From the NCBI GenBank assembly GCA_963082875.1, contig OY720103.1, positions 3,968,001-4,032,000 on the forward strand: 64,000 nucleotides of DNA, given 5' to 3'. The position numbers were made by a program, and so were the translations under genes. Source of the stretch: Corella eumyota (taxonomy: Eukaryota > Chordata > Ascidiacea > Phlebobranchia > Corellidae). The notes beneath the pieces were generated by a model that made no database searches, had not been told where the DNA came from, and worked only from the letters and a program-made list of their open reading frames with translations. Within the stretch, counting starts at the first letter, position 1; every line of letters starts with the position of its first letter. This document shows positions 53,601 through 64,000 of the stretch, piece by piece.

Positions 53601-56600
53601 CAATTTTTTTTTAAATTAACAAGTCCTTTAAAAAATGCTGATTTATTCTTAGGTTAATGGAATATCGTTTCCCCATGACAAAGAAGCAAAAGAACAAAGT
53701 TTATTACAACCAGGAAAATTCAGTTATTGCGATTATTTTTGGGTAATTACTATTTTATATATTTTTGTTTAAAATTAATTTTAACAACACCTACCCATTA
53801 ACTAATATTACACACTTATATTGCTATAGGATTTATATTACAATTATTCCTTTTTTAATATGCCTTTAAACTAAGTAATTTAAAATTAATTTTAATTACA
53901 GAGTGACCAAGTCGACAGCAATAACTTTCACAGTGGATTTTTTATCTTATATCAAAAAGCATTAAAAGGAAAACAAGTTTGCAAAGAAATGGCAGATTTA
54001 CTAAAAGCAAGGTACAAAAAAAACCAAACATTTTTCGAAGCCAATTAATTGACAAATATAAAAACAATGACCTATTATTTTACTTATCTAATAAAAAGGA
54101 GTGGTTTTTAGTAACAAGATTGTAAAATAATGGATCTTATATGTATACAGGGAAGCATTGGAGATTCAATATGCTAAAGGTTTAGCTGCCATTGCCAATG
54201 GAACACAGGCATTACAAGCAACTGGGTAAATAAAATTAAAAAAAAAAAATTAAGAAATTTAAATTAACCAAAATATTTTTAATAAATTTTATTATTTTGA
54301 CATTTGGTAAACAAAAATTTTCTATTAGTAAGACTTTTAATTTGATTACATCATAGGGCAAATAAACATGATATGTAAATAGACATAGTAACGTACGAAC
54401 TCAATTTAATTGTTTACTTAATTCGATCGGGAAAATAAGATGTTTAACAAGAAAATGACGTCAAAAATTACAACCGCAATGTTTCTAAATACCTTTACCT
54501 GATTTATCTACATTTTTTAAATAAAAACAAACTTTTAAATTATTAAATAAGCTGCTAAGTAACTAATATTGAGTATATGAACTTATTAACACATGCAGTC
54601 AACTGTAGTTAAATTGTTTACCTACTGTCTATATAAAAAAAGATATAAAAATGATTTATGAGTTGAAGTTTTGTGGTTATGGGTGGTCTTATAGTAGTCT
54701 CAAATTGCTATTAATATTATTCTAACTATTCTAAAAAAAGGCTGTAAATTTTTATAGCTATTTTAAAGCCATTAAATGTGAAAATATTAAGTTAGAAATG
54801 CCACAATCCAAAATAAATATCTTTAGAGAAAAAATAAAATAAATTTTTTTGTGATTTTAAATTTTTTCGCGCAAAAATGTTTTCGAAATTAAATTTACAT
54901 TTTTTTTTAAGTACTTTGGGTGACAGTTGGAAACAAATAAAGGAAGCAACGATGCAAGAATCAAAATTACATCTCCAACTAGCGAACCAAGTATTTAAAT
55001 TTATAACTCATGTAACTAAATTAAGAAGTGACCGTATATAAAGTAATAGCATTAACAATAAAATGCCTACTACACCATTTTAAAAAGGTATTCAATTTTA
55101 AAACTTTTTTTAATTATGATTTTTTCTATTGTTATTTAAAATGCCTAACTGTCAAAATCGAAAATTTTGTTATGTCAAAAATAGGGCTGCGTAGTCAAAA
55201 AACATAAAACTAATCCAAAAAAATATGCAGTCAGCATTATTTTAAATATATATATATATACACTAAGTATATTGCATATTCTTAACAAAGGATTTGTGTA
55301 TAAACATAATAATAGTAGAGTAGATATATATATGTGCCTATTACATTTACATAATGATATGTTTTCAATATCTAATTTAAAATACAAAAAAATGGTTGTT
55401 ATGTAATATAAGGTACACATTTATATATATATATATTCTAAAGTTGGGATTTTTTAAGTGTCATTTTATGTTATGTGTGTATGAATTGGTTGTGAAAGCC
55501 ATTTTGTGGGTTTTGCTGTTGACATTTGCTGAGGAATTTAAATGAACATAAATGGGTATTTGAACAGTAAAAACATTGTGTTCGCTGTAATGTTATAGGT
55601 ATCTGAAAATTCTAAAACAACTTTTGAAACTTTTACAGAAAATTGTAAAATATCAAAAAAATATATATATATTTAAAATATCATATACCTTTTATCAATA
55701 GTATAAGATATCCAAAATTTACAGAAACAAAATTTTTACAGAAACCAAGTTAATCAATTTCTTTTTGGTTGTTTTTAGATAAGAACCCAAGTTGAGAAAC
55801 CGCTTTTAGACGAAAAAGAAAGAGAAAAAAAAGAGCTCAAAAAATTGGAAGCTTCAATAAGCGATTTAAGAAAACAAGTCCTACTCAAGTAAATATTGAC
55901 AATAATAATATTATAATATATTTATGGTTTTAATAATTTAAAAACTGAACCACACTACATCATTTTAAACTAAGGGTAATGAGAATATAAAAACCATTAG
56001 CTAAAATAGGTATCTACAATAGCTTAAGGGTAGTATATTTCAAACCATAATCCAACCTAACTTGTTATAATTATAAGCTATTAAAATACAGATAAACCTT
56101 ATATACAACCTATGTTACCTTAAATTAATTCTCAATAGTATATGTTAAAAGTAAGTACACAGCAAAAACCCAAAGACTAAATGTCATGCTGTTATGATTC
56201 ATCTTAGTGATGCAATTAGGTATTTACTGAGATACAAAATCGGATAAACTGGAAAGTTTTCAAGCGAGGTCGTCAGGCGCTTTCAACATTTTAAATCTGA
56301 CGTAATTCAACGTGTTTAGAATTCGCCGGTTCAAATTTTTTTTTAATTTGAAAAAAATTAAAAATTGTAAAAAATTGTGCAGACTGCATTTGTTAACGTT
56401 TTGTAACTCATAACAGCCCTTAAAATCGAAAATAAAAATCGTGTATAGCGTAATATAACCTATAGTTACCTACAATATACCGTACAACATAGGTGTATAT
56501 ATTAAACGCAGTTTAAAAAGCGAAATTAGGCAAAAATTCGACATATGTTTTCTTACACTTAAATTAATATTCGAAAACTGGCAAAGGCAACTCGAGACTG

Positions 56601-59600
56601 GGTCGGGGTAACAACTGTTACTCTATGTTTAGGCTGTAAAGTCGTCCTTTCCACATCAAAGATAAATAAACATAAAAAAATATTTAATTTTAATTTTAAT
56701 TTTTATTTTTAAAGGTACCAGTCAGCTGAACGGTCAAAACAATTATTAATCGAACGAACAAGAGACTTGGACAATAAAACTAACTCACCAAAACACGTAA
56801 GTTTCGACATTTTTATAATCAATTTATCAACATTTTGCGACCATTTTTTCAATATAAACTAATGAAAAAAATAATTATTTTATTAAAATAATTACTATTC
56901 CTCTTTTTCTTTTTTAATGGGTATTTTTTTTTAAAGTTGTGTGCCATTTAAATAAAGTTTAAAGTCTATAAGTCGTATTTGCAGACGGTTAACGACGCAT
57001 GTTATTAACACATCAAGTGATTAATGTATTTTTGATTGCCCTTTGCTACAAAGCATGCAAAGTATTCAACCTTATTTTCAACGAAAATTTTTCAAAATTT
57101 TTAAATTATTTGGCCAAAAAAAAATTAATATTCTTATTTTTTTTCAGACAAAAGAAGACGTGCAAAAGGCGCGACGAAAATCAGTCAAACAAGGTAATTT
57201 AATGACGTAATAGGTTAATTACGTAACACTAATTAAAAAAAAAAACGAGTCCAGACATGATATGAGTGACGTCATGCGTTGATTACGTCATTTAGTTGAA
57301 CTTTTAAAACAACGCCTTGATAATACGCTGTGATCGAAAGTAAAAAAATTAATGTTTTGAGGTAATGTCTGGTCTCTAGGTGTCATTTAAGATCGTGACG
57401 TCATAAATCGTGTATAGTAGTTAGGGCGGGCCACAGACACTTCTATTTTTAGGTTTAAGTCCTTTTGGACTTTGGTATTAAGACTAATGTAACTTATTCG
57501 AATCTAAACGTGATTTGATTTACAAAAAAATTCTGCATTTAATGCACGCTGTCTAGCATCAAGTGTCGTAACCGAATTGTGAACAACTATCTGGCCATTT
57601 AGGGGGGTTAAATAAGGGTTTACGTTAAATAAGCCCCTTACCCAACTCTTGAGTAAAATGTACAATGGGGCCCCACTAAAAAAAAGCAAATATCGTTACG
57701 CAAAATATCGCGAACAAATTTCTACGAATTTTACAATGACTTATCAAGTGTAACTAACTATAGCGTAAGTAGTATAGGGTTCTAAATACACAGAGTTACC
57801 ATATTTTTAAGCGTCCTTGTAAAGCTTATTCAAAAATACAATTACATCTGTAACAGTCTATCTGTCGAACGTAAAAACGCCCCCGGCTATTCAAATTCGA
57901 TTTAACCTTATAGTTTTCCTACGAAATACGAGTACACTTAACAGGTATTGAAATATAATGATTGTACGTAAACTGATGCACTAAAATGCTCTAAAAATGT
58001 CAAGTTTAAATTTTTTTTTATCCATTTTTGCTGTTTTTTTGGGTTATCAGCAGTTTGTTAACACAATCTTAGGCTGCGTATAATTCGCAATTTTTCTCAG
58101 CCACCCGAGAACTTAATCGACCTGGTCACGTGACTTGAGATTACCTGTCGTGCGCACCGATCCGCGACGGTTGTCAGACAACGAAAGTCGAAAAAATGAG
58201 CGCCGCCGTTTTTTACTTGTAGCGTGTGTTTATGCTTTTTATTTCGGCTCTGTGGGTTTTCTTTACATTTGAAACACAATTCATTTCCTTATTGAAATAT
58301 TTAGTTACGGCCCAGTAGGTTTTACTTTATATAAAAAATGTACAGCGACGATTATTACATAACATTTCATAAAATATTGTAAATTTTTAAAATACAAAAT
58401 GCCCATAAATTCCACGCTATGGTTTTAATAGATAATCATACAAATACACAAAGCTATTGCTAAGCCAGCGTTAATTATAATATCAATTTGAAACAATACA
58501 ACATCCATGTAAAGCCACTTACTGTAACATTAAGCGAAATACGATACATTATATGGTATAAATGAATTAGAATTAAGGTTATATTGAATTACAGTGGTAT
58601 AGAAGGGTATATAGTATGGTTTAAGTCTTTAAATAGGTTGTTTACCTTAGGTAAAGTGTGGTTGAAATCTGTAAAAGGGCGATTGTTTTTTTGTAAATAA
58701 GCGAGTATTAAATTACTAATGTAGCGGCCTGGCCTTAAGAAACGACTAAAATAATAACAGAATTTAAAAGGACTTTCGAATATGTCTAATAGCGTTGTGT
58801 AGGGTTATCAAAATCTGACCTTCGAGTCAGTATTAAATACTATACACTTATAAAAGGAGAAAAAAAATCATTTAAAAAAAATTATTTTTCCTTTTTTCCC
58901 TAGGTGAAGAATTAACGCATTCGGTCGAAGCGTATAACCACACGAGGCAGCAGTGGTTCGAGGACATGGTGACGTCATCACTCGTGCTGGAGAAACACGA
59001 AGTGGACAGAATAGAAGCGGTCAAGAAAGCTTTTACGAAATTTTCGACTTTAAATCGAGATGCCTCCGCCAAAACAAAACAGGTAACAATTTTTTTGCAA
59101 CAAAATCCTAGTCAAGTTTTTATGCAGTAACTGAACTTAAAAAAAACAATATAGTAACAAAATAGGTACAATAATATGACCCTGTTGTCACAAATCGGTC
59201 ATAACTCCTAATCACATAAGCGACGTAAAAAATTTCTCAAAATCCAAAAATTTACTCACAAAAAAGCTAAATAAAACCCATGTTTACCATGACACCCATC
59301 TCGAATGCGTAACACTTATTTTCGCGGCCTCGTACGTCATTACGCAAATAACTACGTCACAGGAGCAGCGTAAGCGAGGGAGAAAGGGGACATTGTTTAG
59401 TGTTTACACTTGTGTTCTATAAGAGGGTCGCGCAAGTGCAGGTTGTCACAAATAACAATTGAAATACCTGGAGATTATTATTAGATGTCACTTATGCTAG
59501 TTATCTATTCAATTCCACTTTCGCTTAAAATTAAAGGGTGTAAAAATGCTGTAAACACCCAAAACATGGCCCCAAAAAATTATTAAAAAAACAATTAAAA

Positions 59601-59982
59601 GTTTTTCTTTTTTTTTGGGGGGGGGGGGGGGGGGGTTCGCACATTGATAAAAGTAAATAATAAATATGATATACAATTAATATTACAACAATGCGACGGG
59701 AAAAAATGACAAAATCAATTTAACGATTTAAAACATTTCTAAAATTTTAACTTAGTGATTTTAAAAATCCTTTTTTATCCATCCACCTTTATGCTTTATT
59801 TTTACCTATGGTAATCATATTCGGAACAAAATTGAGTAATATTAAAGTGCGCTTTTTTAACGTTACAGATATACGATGTAGTCGACAAGCACATAACAGC
59901 CACTGATGCGGACAAAGACAGAGAGTTGTGGGTTCGCAAAAACGCTACGGGGAAAATAAAACCAGTGGACCTCGCACTGTGA
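50675..59982 (+). CDS. GAS7: GAS7 (SH3-WW-F-BAR protein, 503 aa, 15 coding exons)
   Basis: GAS7 binds membranes and actin through its F-BAR domain and promotes outgrowths such as neurites. Coding exons: 50675-50725, 51148-51276, 51479-51563, 52004-52075, 52547-52608, 53295-53522, 53653-53742, 53902-54011, 54151-54225, 54912-54990, 55779-55888, 56715-56796, 57148-57193, 58904-59082, 59869-59982. The SH3 (about 5-58) contains GGWWEGEKDGQRGWFPASYV. The WW (about 67-92) has YYVNTKTNETSWE. A Ser/Pro/Thr-rich linker (about 130-209) follows, then the F-BAR from about 220 (SYCDYFW, KGKQVCKEM, EKPLLDEKE, ARRKSVKQGEEL). It ends DRELWVRKNATG and KPVDLAL, matching the vertebrate C-terminus. All frames join to a stop, and the length is close to the human SH3-containing isoform. 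The linker is longer and more proline-directed (SPRSPRS, TPTTPNGG) than I recall from vertebrates. Confidence 0.96.
52656..52927 (-). mobile_element. tRNA-derived SINE (family 1) in GAS7 intron
   Basis: TTATCCTTGATGTGGGAAGG tail, CCCAACCCAGTCCCAGGTTG middle and a right-end head (CACTACACAACGTTGCTG) are present. It is preceded by a TATATA run. The only complete copy seen in the right third of the window. Confidence 0.88.
56576..56672 (+). mobile_element. SINE 3' fragment (family 1) in GAS7 intron
   Basis: It begins at AAACTGGCAAAGGCAACTCG and continues through ACTCTATGTTTAGGCTGTAA to CCACATCAAAGATAAATAA; the 5' two thirds are absent. Confidence 0.75.
57720..58330. promoter_or_regulatory. CpG-rich segment inside GAS7 intron 13, possible internal promoter
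   Basis: About 58080-58240 is GC- and CpG-rich compared with flanking intron. It contains the palindrome GTCACGTGAC at 58125-58134 (bHLH-ZIP/E-box type) and GTGCGCACCGATCCGCGACG. An internal start here would give a transcript beginning with the exon at 58904. This is inference from composition and one motif. Confidence 0.35.
59617..59635 (+). repeat. Run of 19 G after a T-run
   Basis: An uninterrupted G homopolymer preceded by about ten T, in the last GAS7 intron. It could form a quadruplex or could be a sequencing-sensitive site; its length may be inexact. Confidence 0.8.
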
Positions 59983-61646
59983 TCTCTGCTAACATCTGGT
60001 GGTTGGAATCGGCCCAGATTTCAGTCGCAAGTTGGCGCAACGGGGCAAAATGTTACACATTTCAAAATGAGCTCAAATTTTTTGAGCTCAAATTTTTTTA
60101 GGATTTTAAACAAAGCACTGGTCTTTAAATAAACGCGCCATTTTTTTAATTCAAATTTTTTTTTTTACGACACTTAATTTTATTTTAAATTTTTTTTTGC
60201 AAAGTGTTAAATTACTAACACACAAAATAGCCATATACGGTATAATAGTAACAACTTTAACACATATAGTAGGTACTTAATATGCCACATAAGCAATTTA
60301 AATGACTCGATTTTTTAGATACCACATTTAGCAAAATTAAAAATTGTACAAACTTTAAGGGCTGTATGTATATTCTATGCTTAGCATGTTAAATATAGAA
60401 ATAAACTGCCGGTATTATTCTAAAGTGTTTTAGACATTGGACTTATCATTTTTTTTAACTTTTTTATTGTAAAAAAATATTTTTTGCCATTTACTAATGC
60501 TTCTCTAATTAAAATTGTAATGTTATATGTTATGTGCCTTTGTAGTATTAATTGTTGATCGATTAGTACGTCTTTAAGGGTAGCCATCCTATCTATCTAA
60601 TATTAATATTACTATTACACTTACAAGAAGCTTCTATTTTATTGAAAAATTAATTGTATATTTTCAGCATTTTTTTTCGAAATTGTACAGATTTTTTTCC
60701 TATTGCTTTTTATGCACCGCTTCTGTGTTTATATGTTTATATATATACTTGTATTTGCGCTCATTTTTGTAGCATGGGTTAAGGGCCAGCACCGCAATGC
60801 ATTATTATTATTCTTATTGTTATATGCGTGCCTTATCATTGTGAGATATTTTCACGAAAATCTTTTTTTTTTTTGTATTTATCTGCGTTTTCACGAGAAA
60901 AAATTAAATGTGTAATGCTTAATTGAGGTATTTTTAATATTTTAGGCTTATATGCGCCAAGAAAATTACAAATTTAAGACCAATACTCATTTTTTTACGT
61001 TTCAAAACAGGGTTACAACATTTTTTCCTTAATTTTGTAAAAAAATTTAAGGTAGCATTTTGTTCCAAAAACTTAAAATTATAACCCTTTTCACTACACC
61101 TAAAACATAAGCGAAAGTTACTCTTTAAAACACACAGATGTAGTTTTAACAAAACATACAAATTCGCAAAGTTTTTACGAGCAGACCGCTATATACTTTC
61201 AATCCCATACCTAATCGGTATTTTTCTATCCCGTAACTATAACGACGGCCAACGCCGATTATTGACTTATACCCGGTCACGTGACATATTTCGTTTGCTT
61301 AGTAAACATAACCGACAATACGCTGCGTAAATAGGCGAGGGCGTTAGTTACAATAAAACGATATCGAGCCCGGACGGAGCCTGTGTTATTCTGCGGGTTT
61401 ATTTTAAAGTGTAACCAGTACAACAAGAGCCCTTAGAGTAATTAGGCCTTGTAGCTAGTTTGAGTAACAGCTTAAAAGCGAGTCGCGTAACCTGATCGCG
61501 CTGAAGTGATTCGATTTGATACAGGAAATTTTCAGGGTCGTTTGGCTTTGAAAGGCGGCGCAAAAACTGAAGCCGCCCTGTTTGAGAGTTTAATTTAGTC
61601 GAACAAAGAACAAACTAACCTGATATCGGAAGGTGGAGGATTTAGG
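59983..61646. other. GAS7 3' region and upstream region of the last gene
   Basis: The GAS7 3' untranslated region probably ends after AATAAA at 60400-60405. From about 60425 to 61180 the DNA is AT-rich with no gene; a hydrophobic frame at 60703-60915 looks like chance. From about 61190 to 61646 it becomes CpG-rich, with GTCACGTGAC at 61276-61285 and several CG-containing motifs, the likely promoter and 5' untranslated region of the next gene. Confidence 0.5.
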
Positions 61647-63129
61647 ATGAAGAGCAGAACGTCATCTTCTTCTTCTTCGTCGTCGTCGTCGAGTGGAAGC
61701 GAGGCTGGTGACCGCGATGTGACATCCGATGAAAAATTGTTACAAAAGAGGAGTAGATCTTCATCAGCATCCTCCTCCGACTCGAATCACTCAGGATCAG
61801 GTTTGGATCCATAACTAAACAAAATTAAATTATTTTTAGTACGTGTAATAACATAGGCCATACTTACTTTAAATGGGTGCTTGTGTTACCCTATGTTATA
61901 GCATTTACACATGAAAAAATGCCGCCCATCAAAACAATAAATTTGATTTAGATATTAGTGACGTCAACAGTTACAAAAATATATCAGATTTCATTTAATG
62001 AAGTAATTATGTTATTAATACATTTTCTTTTATTCTGCTTGGCGCGTGTATTTAATTAAGGAATCGGAAGGCTAGTTAAAGGTCGACCTATCTAGGTTAC
62101 TTGATATATTAAAAAGTAAAAACATCCCTGATTTAGTATAAGAGAAACAGACAGAAGTATTTAAGAATTTAAAATATAATTTGGGTAATTCAATTAAGAT
62201 TAAACTTTTAATAAGAGAGAATTGTTTGAAAAAAAAATATTAATTTGTTGCGATAACATAGAGTAACATACACCCAGAATTTTTAATAACTTTTCAAAAA
62301 AATCAGATTTTAAACCTTACTACTAGTTTAATCTGTTCATTTCAGCAGTAAGTTGTGTTAAAGCCCCATTGTAACGAGTTTAAAAGGCAATTTTGGCGTT
62401 TACGACAATGAGAAGGCGGAATTAAATTCCAGGGTTGTTTATTTAAAAACAAGTAAGTGAATGGGAAAAGTTAGCGCAGAAAGCCGTGGTGCTTTAAAGC
62501 CCGGGCGATAGATTTAAAGTGACAAGCCTACGACATGATGTATTAAAAGTAATTTTAAATGGAAAAAATCAGCAAAAATCACAAAGTTATTTAAATGCCC
62601 TTTAGTTCAAATTTAGGTTAAAAGTTAGGCCAGACTTCACAGAAAATCTCTTTATAATAACCCTAAATTTAAGAGATTTTACAAAAATATTTAACATAAG
62701 GTAGTAATAGCAGTCCATGCAGCTATATATATACAAAATTTCCAATATTAATTCGATAAGTTATTTTAAAGAGTTAAGTTCAAATGCTGCTGATAAATTA
62801 TAGTTTTTAAATTCAAGCACCCACTTCAGACAGGTATAAAGGCGTCCAGTAATTAATTAAAGCTTTAATGATAACAACCACAAGCACTAACCTCTCACGA
62901 GATACTAAAAACCTAGTAAAATCACGCTAATTTTTAAGCACAAGCAAAGAACGCAGCTAATTTTACACATACACTTATATCCTACAGATATTCTTATATT
63001 TTTTAACTTCAAATTTATCGAAAAAAAATAAATTTTACTTTGAACTAATTTAATAAGCACGCAAGGAACAGATATCTATAATAAGAAGATACCTAGTTTG
63101 GTAATGCGTTAAAGTGCCTATATATATAT

Positions 63130-63165
<36 letters not shown>

Positions 63166-63854
63166 TTGGTAGGTATTTTATGTATCTGTTAACGTGCTAA
63201 ATTGTCATTTAATTTAACTTACAGATTCGGAAAAGGAAAATAAAGATCTCGGATCTAGAGGACGACTGCCCTCCTTAACATCTTCCTTGTCATCAAAATC
63301 AAGTAAATCACCCCCTCAGTCCCCCAAAACACCCCCCAAAAGTGTGACCCCAACTAAATCACCCAGTCCAACTCCTTCAAGTAAATCAGAGGCTCATTCA
63401 GTTAAATCTGAAAGCTCCTCCCATAAAAGTGTTACACCACCCCCTAAAAGTGCTACCCCAACCCCTAGAAGTGTTACCCCTCCACTTAAGACCCCCACAC
63501 CACCCCCTAAAAGTGCTACACTGCCCCCAAAAACTCCAGAAGCTAGTCAAAGGGTAAGTTAAAAATAATATATCTATAGTTATAAACAAAATCTAAAAAA
63601 TTTTACTTCTTTTTATTCTTAGCCATCTTCCAGATCTTCCCAATCCTCCAGCAGCAGCAGCAGCAGCAGCAGTTCTGAGTCTGAAAAAGAAGAACCAACC
63701 AAGGAAGAGAAACGTGAGATCCCAAAAATTGTCATCCCAAGTACGAAAGAAACAAAAACTCCGATATCTTCTCCGAACAGAAAGCTAAGCAAACCAGGAA
63801 GTTCAGATCGATTAAAAGTTAATTCGAAAATGAAATCGCCAAGTCCATTAAATG
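61647..63854 (+). CDS. Unrecognised Ser/Pro/Lys-rich protein, 5' part only
   Basis: Three coding exons are visible: 61647-61800, 63225-63553 and 63623-63854, with frames joining for 238 codons and continuing beyond the window. The N-terminus MKSRTSSSSSS has about ten Ser, then acidic and basic clusters. Residues about 75-160 are built from an imperfect repeat of the type KSVTPPPKSATPTP, with many Ser-Pro and Thr-Pro sites. A second Ser run (encoded largely by AGC codons) precedes ESEKEEPTKEEK, and the next part is basic (KIVIPSTKETK, SSPNRKLSK). This composition is typical of disordered, proline-directed phosphoproteins such as microtubule-associated or splicing-related proteins; nothing visible chooses between them. 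No folded domain is seen. Confidence 0.75.
63118..63165. repeat. (TA)n microsatellite
   Basis: A nearly pure TATATA run of about 45 bases, about 60 bases before the exon at 63225. A shorter TA run lies at 52614-52636. Confidence 0.9.
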
Positions 63855-63976
63855 GTAAAACCCTCAAAAAAAGATTTTAATATTAGCTTTTATAAGACGA
63901 AATTTATAAAAAAACAAATTTTTTTATAGTTAAATAAATTTATAGAACATAACTTAAATTTATACAACATAAATAT

Positions 63977-64000
63977 CCGACAGCGTGGTGTAGTGGTAAG
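63977..64000 (+). mobile_element. Start of a family-1 SINE at the window edge
   Basis: CCGACAGCGTGGTGTAGTGG matches the family head and is cut by the end of the window. Confidence 0.8.

Noticed and set aside
60703-60915. Small hydrophobic membrane protein of 70 aa
   Set aside because: T-rich DNA gives hydrophobic frames by composition. There is no family, no good start context and no neighbouring exon.
1-64000. LTR retroelement, Polinton or other virus-like element
   Set aside because: No reverse transcriptase, integrase, capsid-like protein or long terminal repeats were recognised anywhere in the window.

Overview
The window is AT-rich animal nuclear DNA. It carries spliced genes with many short introns and dozens of tRNA-derived SINE copies. 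The gene set (COP9 subunit 1, two PLC-gamma genes, a HAUS5-like augmin subunit, a claudin-like protein, GAS7) together with the compact, SINE-rich layout suggests an ascidian tunicate, most likely Ciona or a relative. That is an inference; no species marker was checked. All exon coordinates come from reading splice sites by eye and checking that reading frames join and match known protein families.

Layout. (1) 1-2754, minus strand: GPS1/CSN1, eleven coding exons, running off the left edge. (2) 3591-20289, plus strand: PLC-gamma copy A, 35 coding exons, 1296 aa. (3) 22255-37063, plus strand: PLC-gamma copy B, 34 coding exons, 1290 aa, head-to-tail with A. Both copies keep catalytic and SH2 residues and share essentially every intron position. 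(4) 37527-39335, minus strand: an intronless 602-aa coiled-coil protein, probably HAUS5. (5) 39336-42680: no convincing gene, only SINE pieces and pyrimidine-rich DNA. (6) 42680-47855: two tandem copies of a roughly 2.5-2.65 kb unit that holds no plausible protein. Each unit has a large inverted repeat and about ten tRNA-like modules facing its centre. This is the most unusual part of the window. (7) 48551-50001, plus strand: claudin/PMP22-like four-membrane-segment protein with a long acidic, valine-rich tail. (8) 50675-59982, plus strand: GAS7 (SH3-WW-F-BAR), complete, 503 aa. (9) 61647 to the right edge, plus strand: start of an unrecognised Ser/Pro/Lys-rich protein.

The genes do not form one pathway. 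GPS1 and PLC-gamma A are head-to-head with 836 bp between their start codons, so they may share a promoter. PLC-gamma B and HAUS5 converge tail-to-tail. The PLC-gamma pair is a local duplication separate from the vertebrate PLCG1/PLCG2 split. Introns of both PLC-gamma genes are heavily loaded with SINEs, while the claudin-GAS7 half has few. At least three dispersed repeat families can be recognised by eye.
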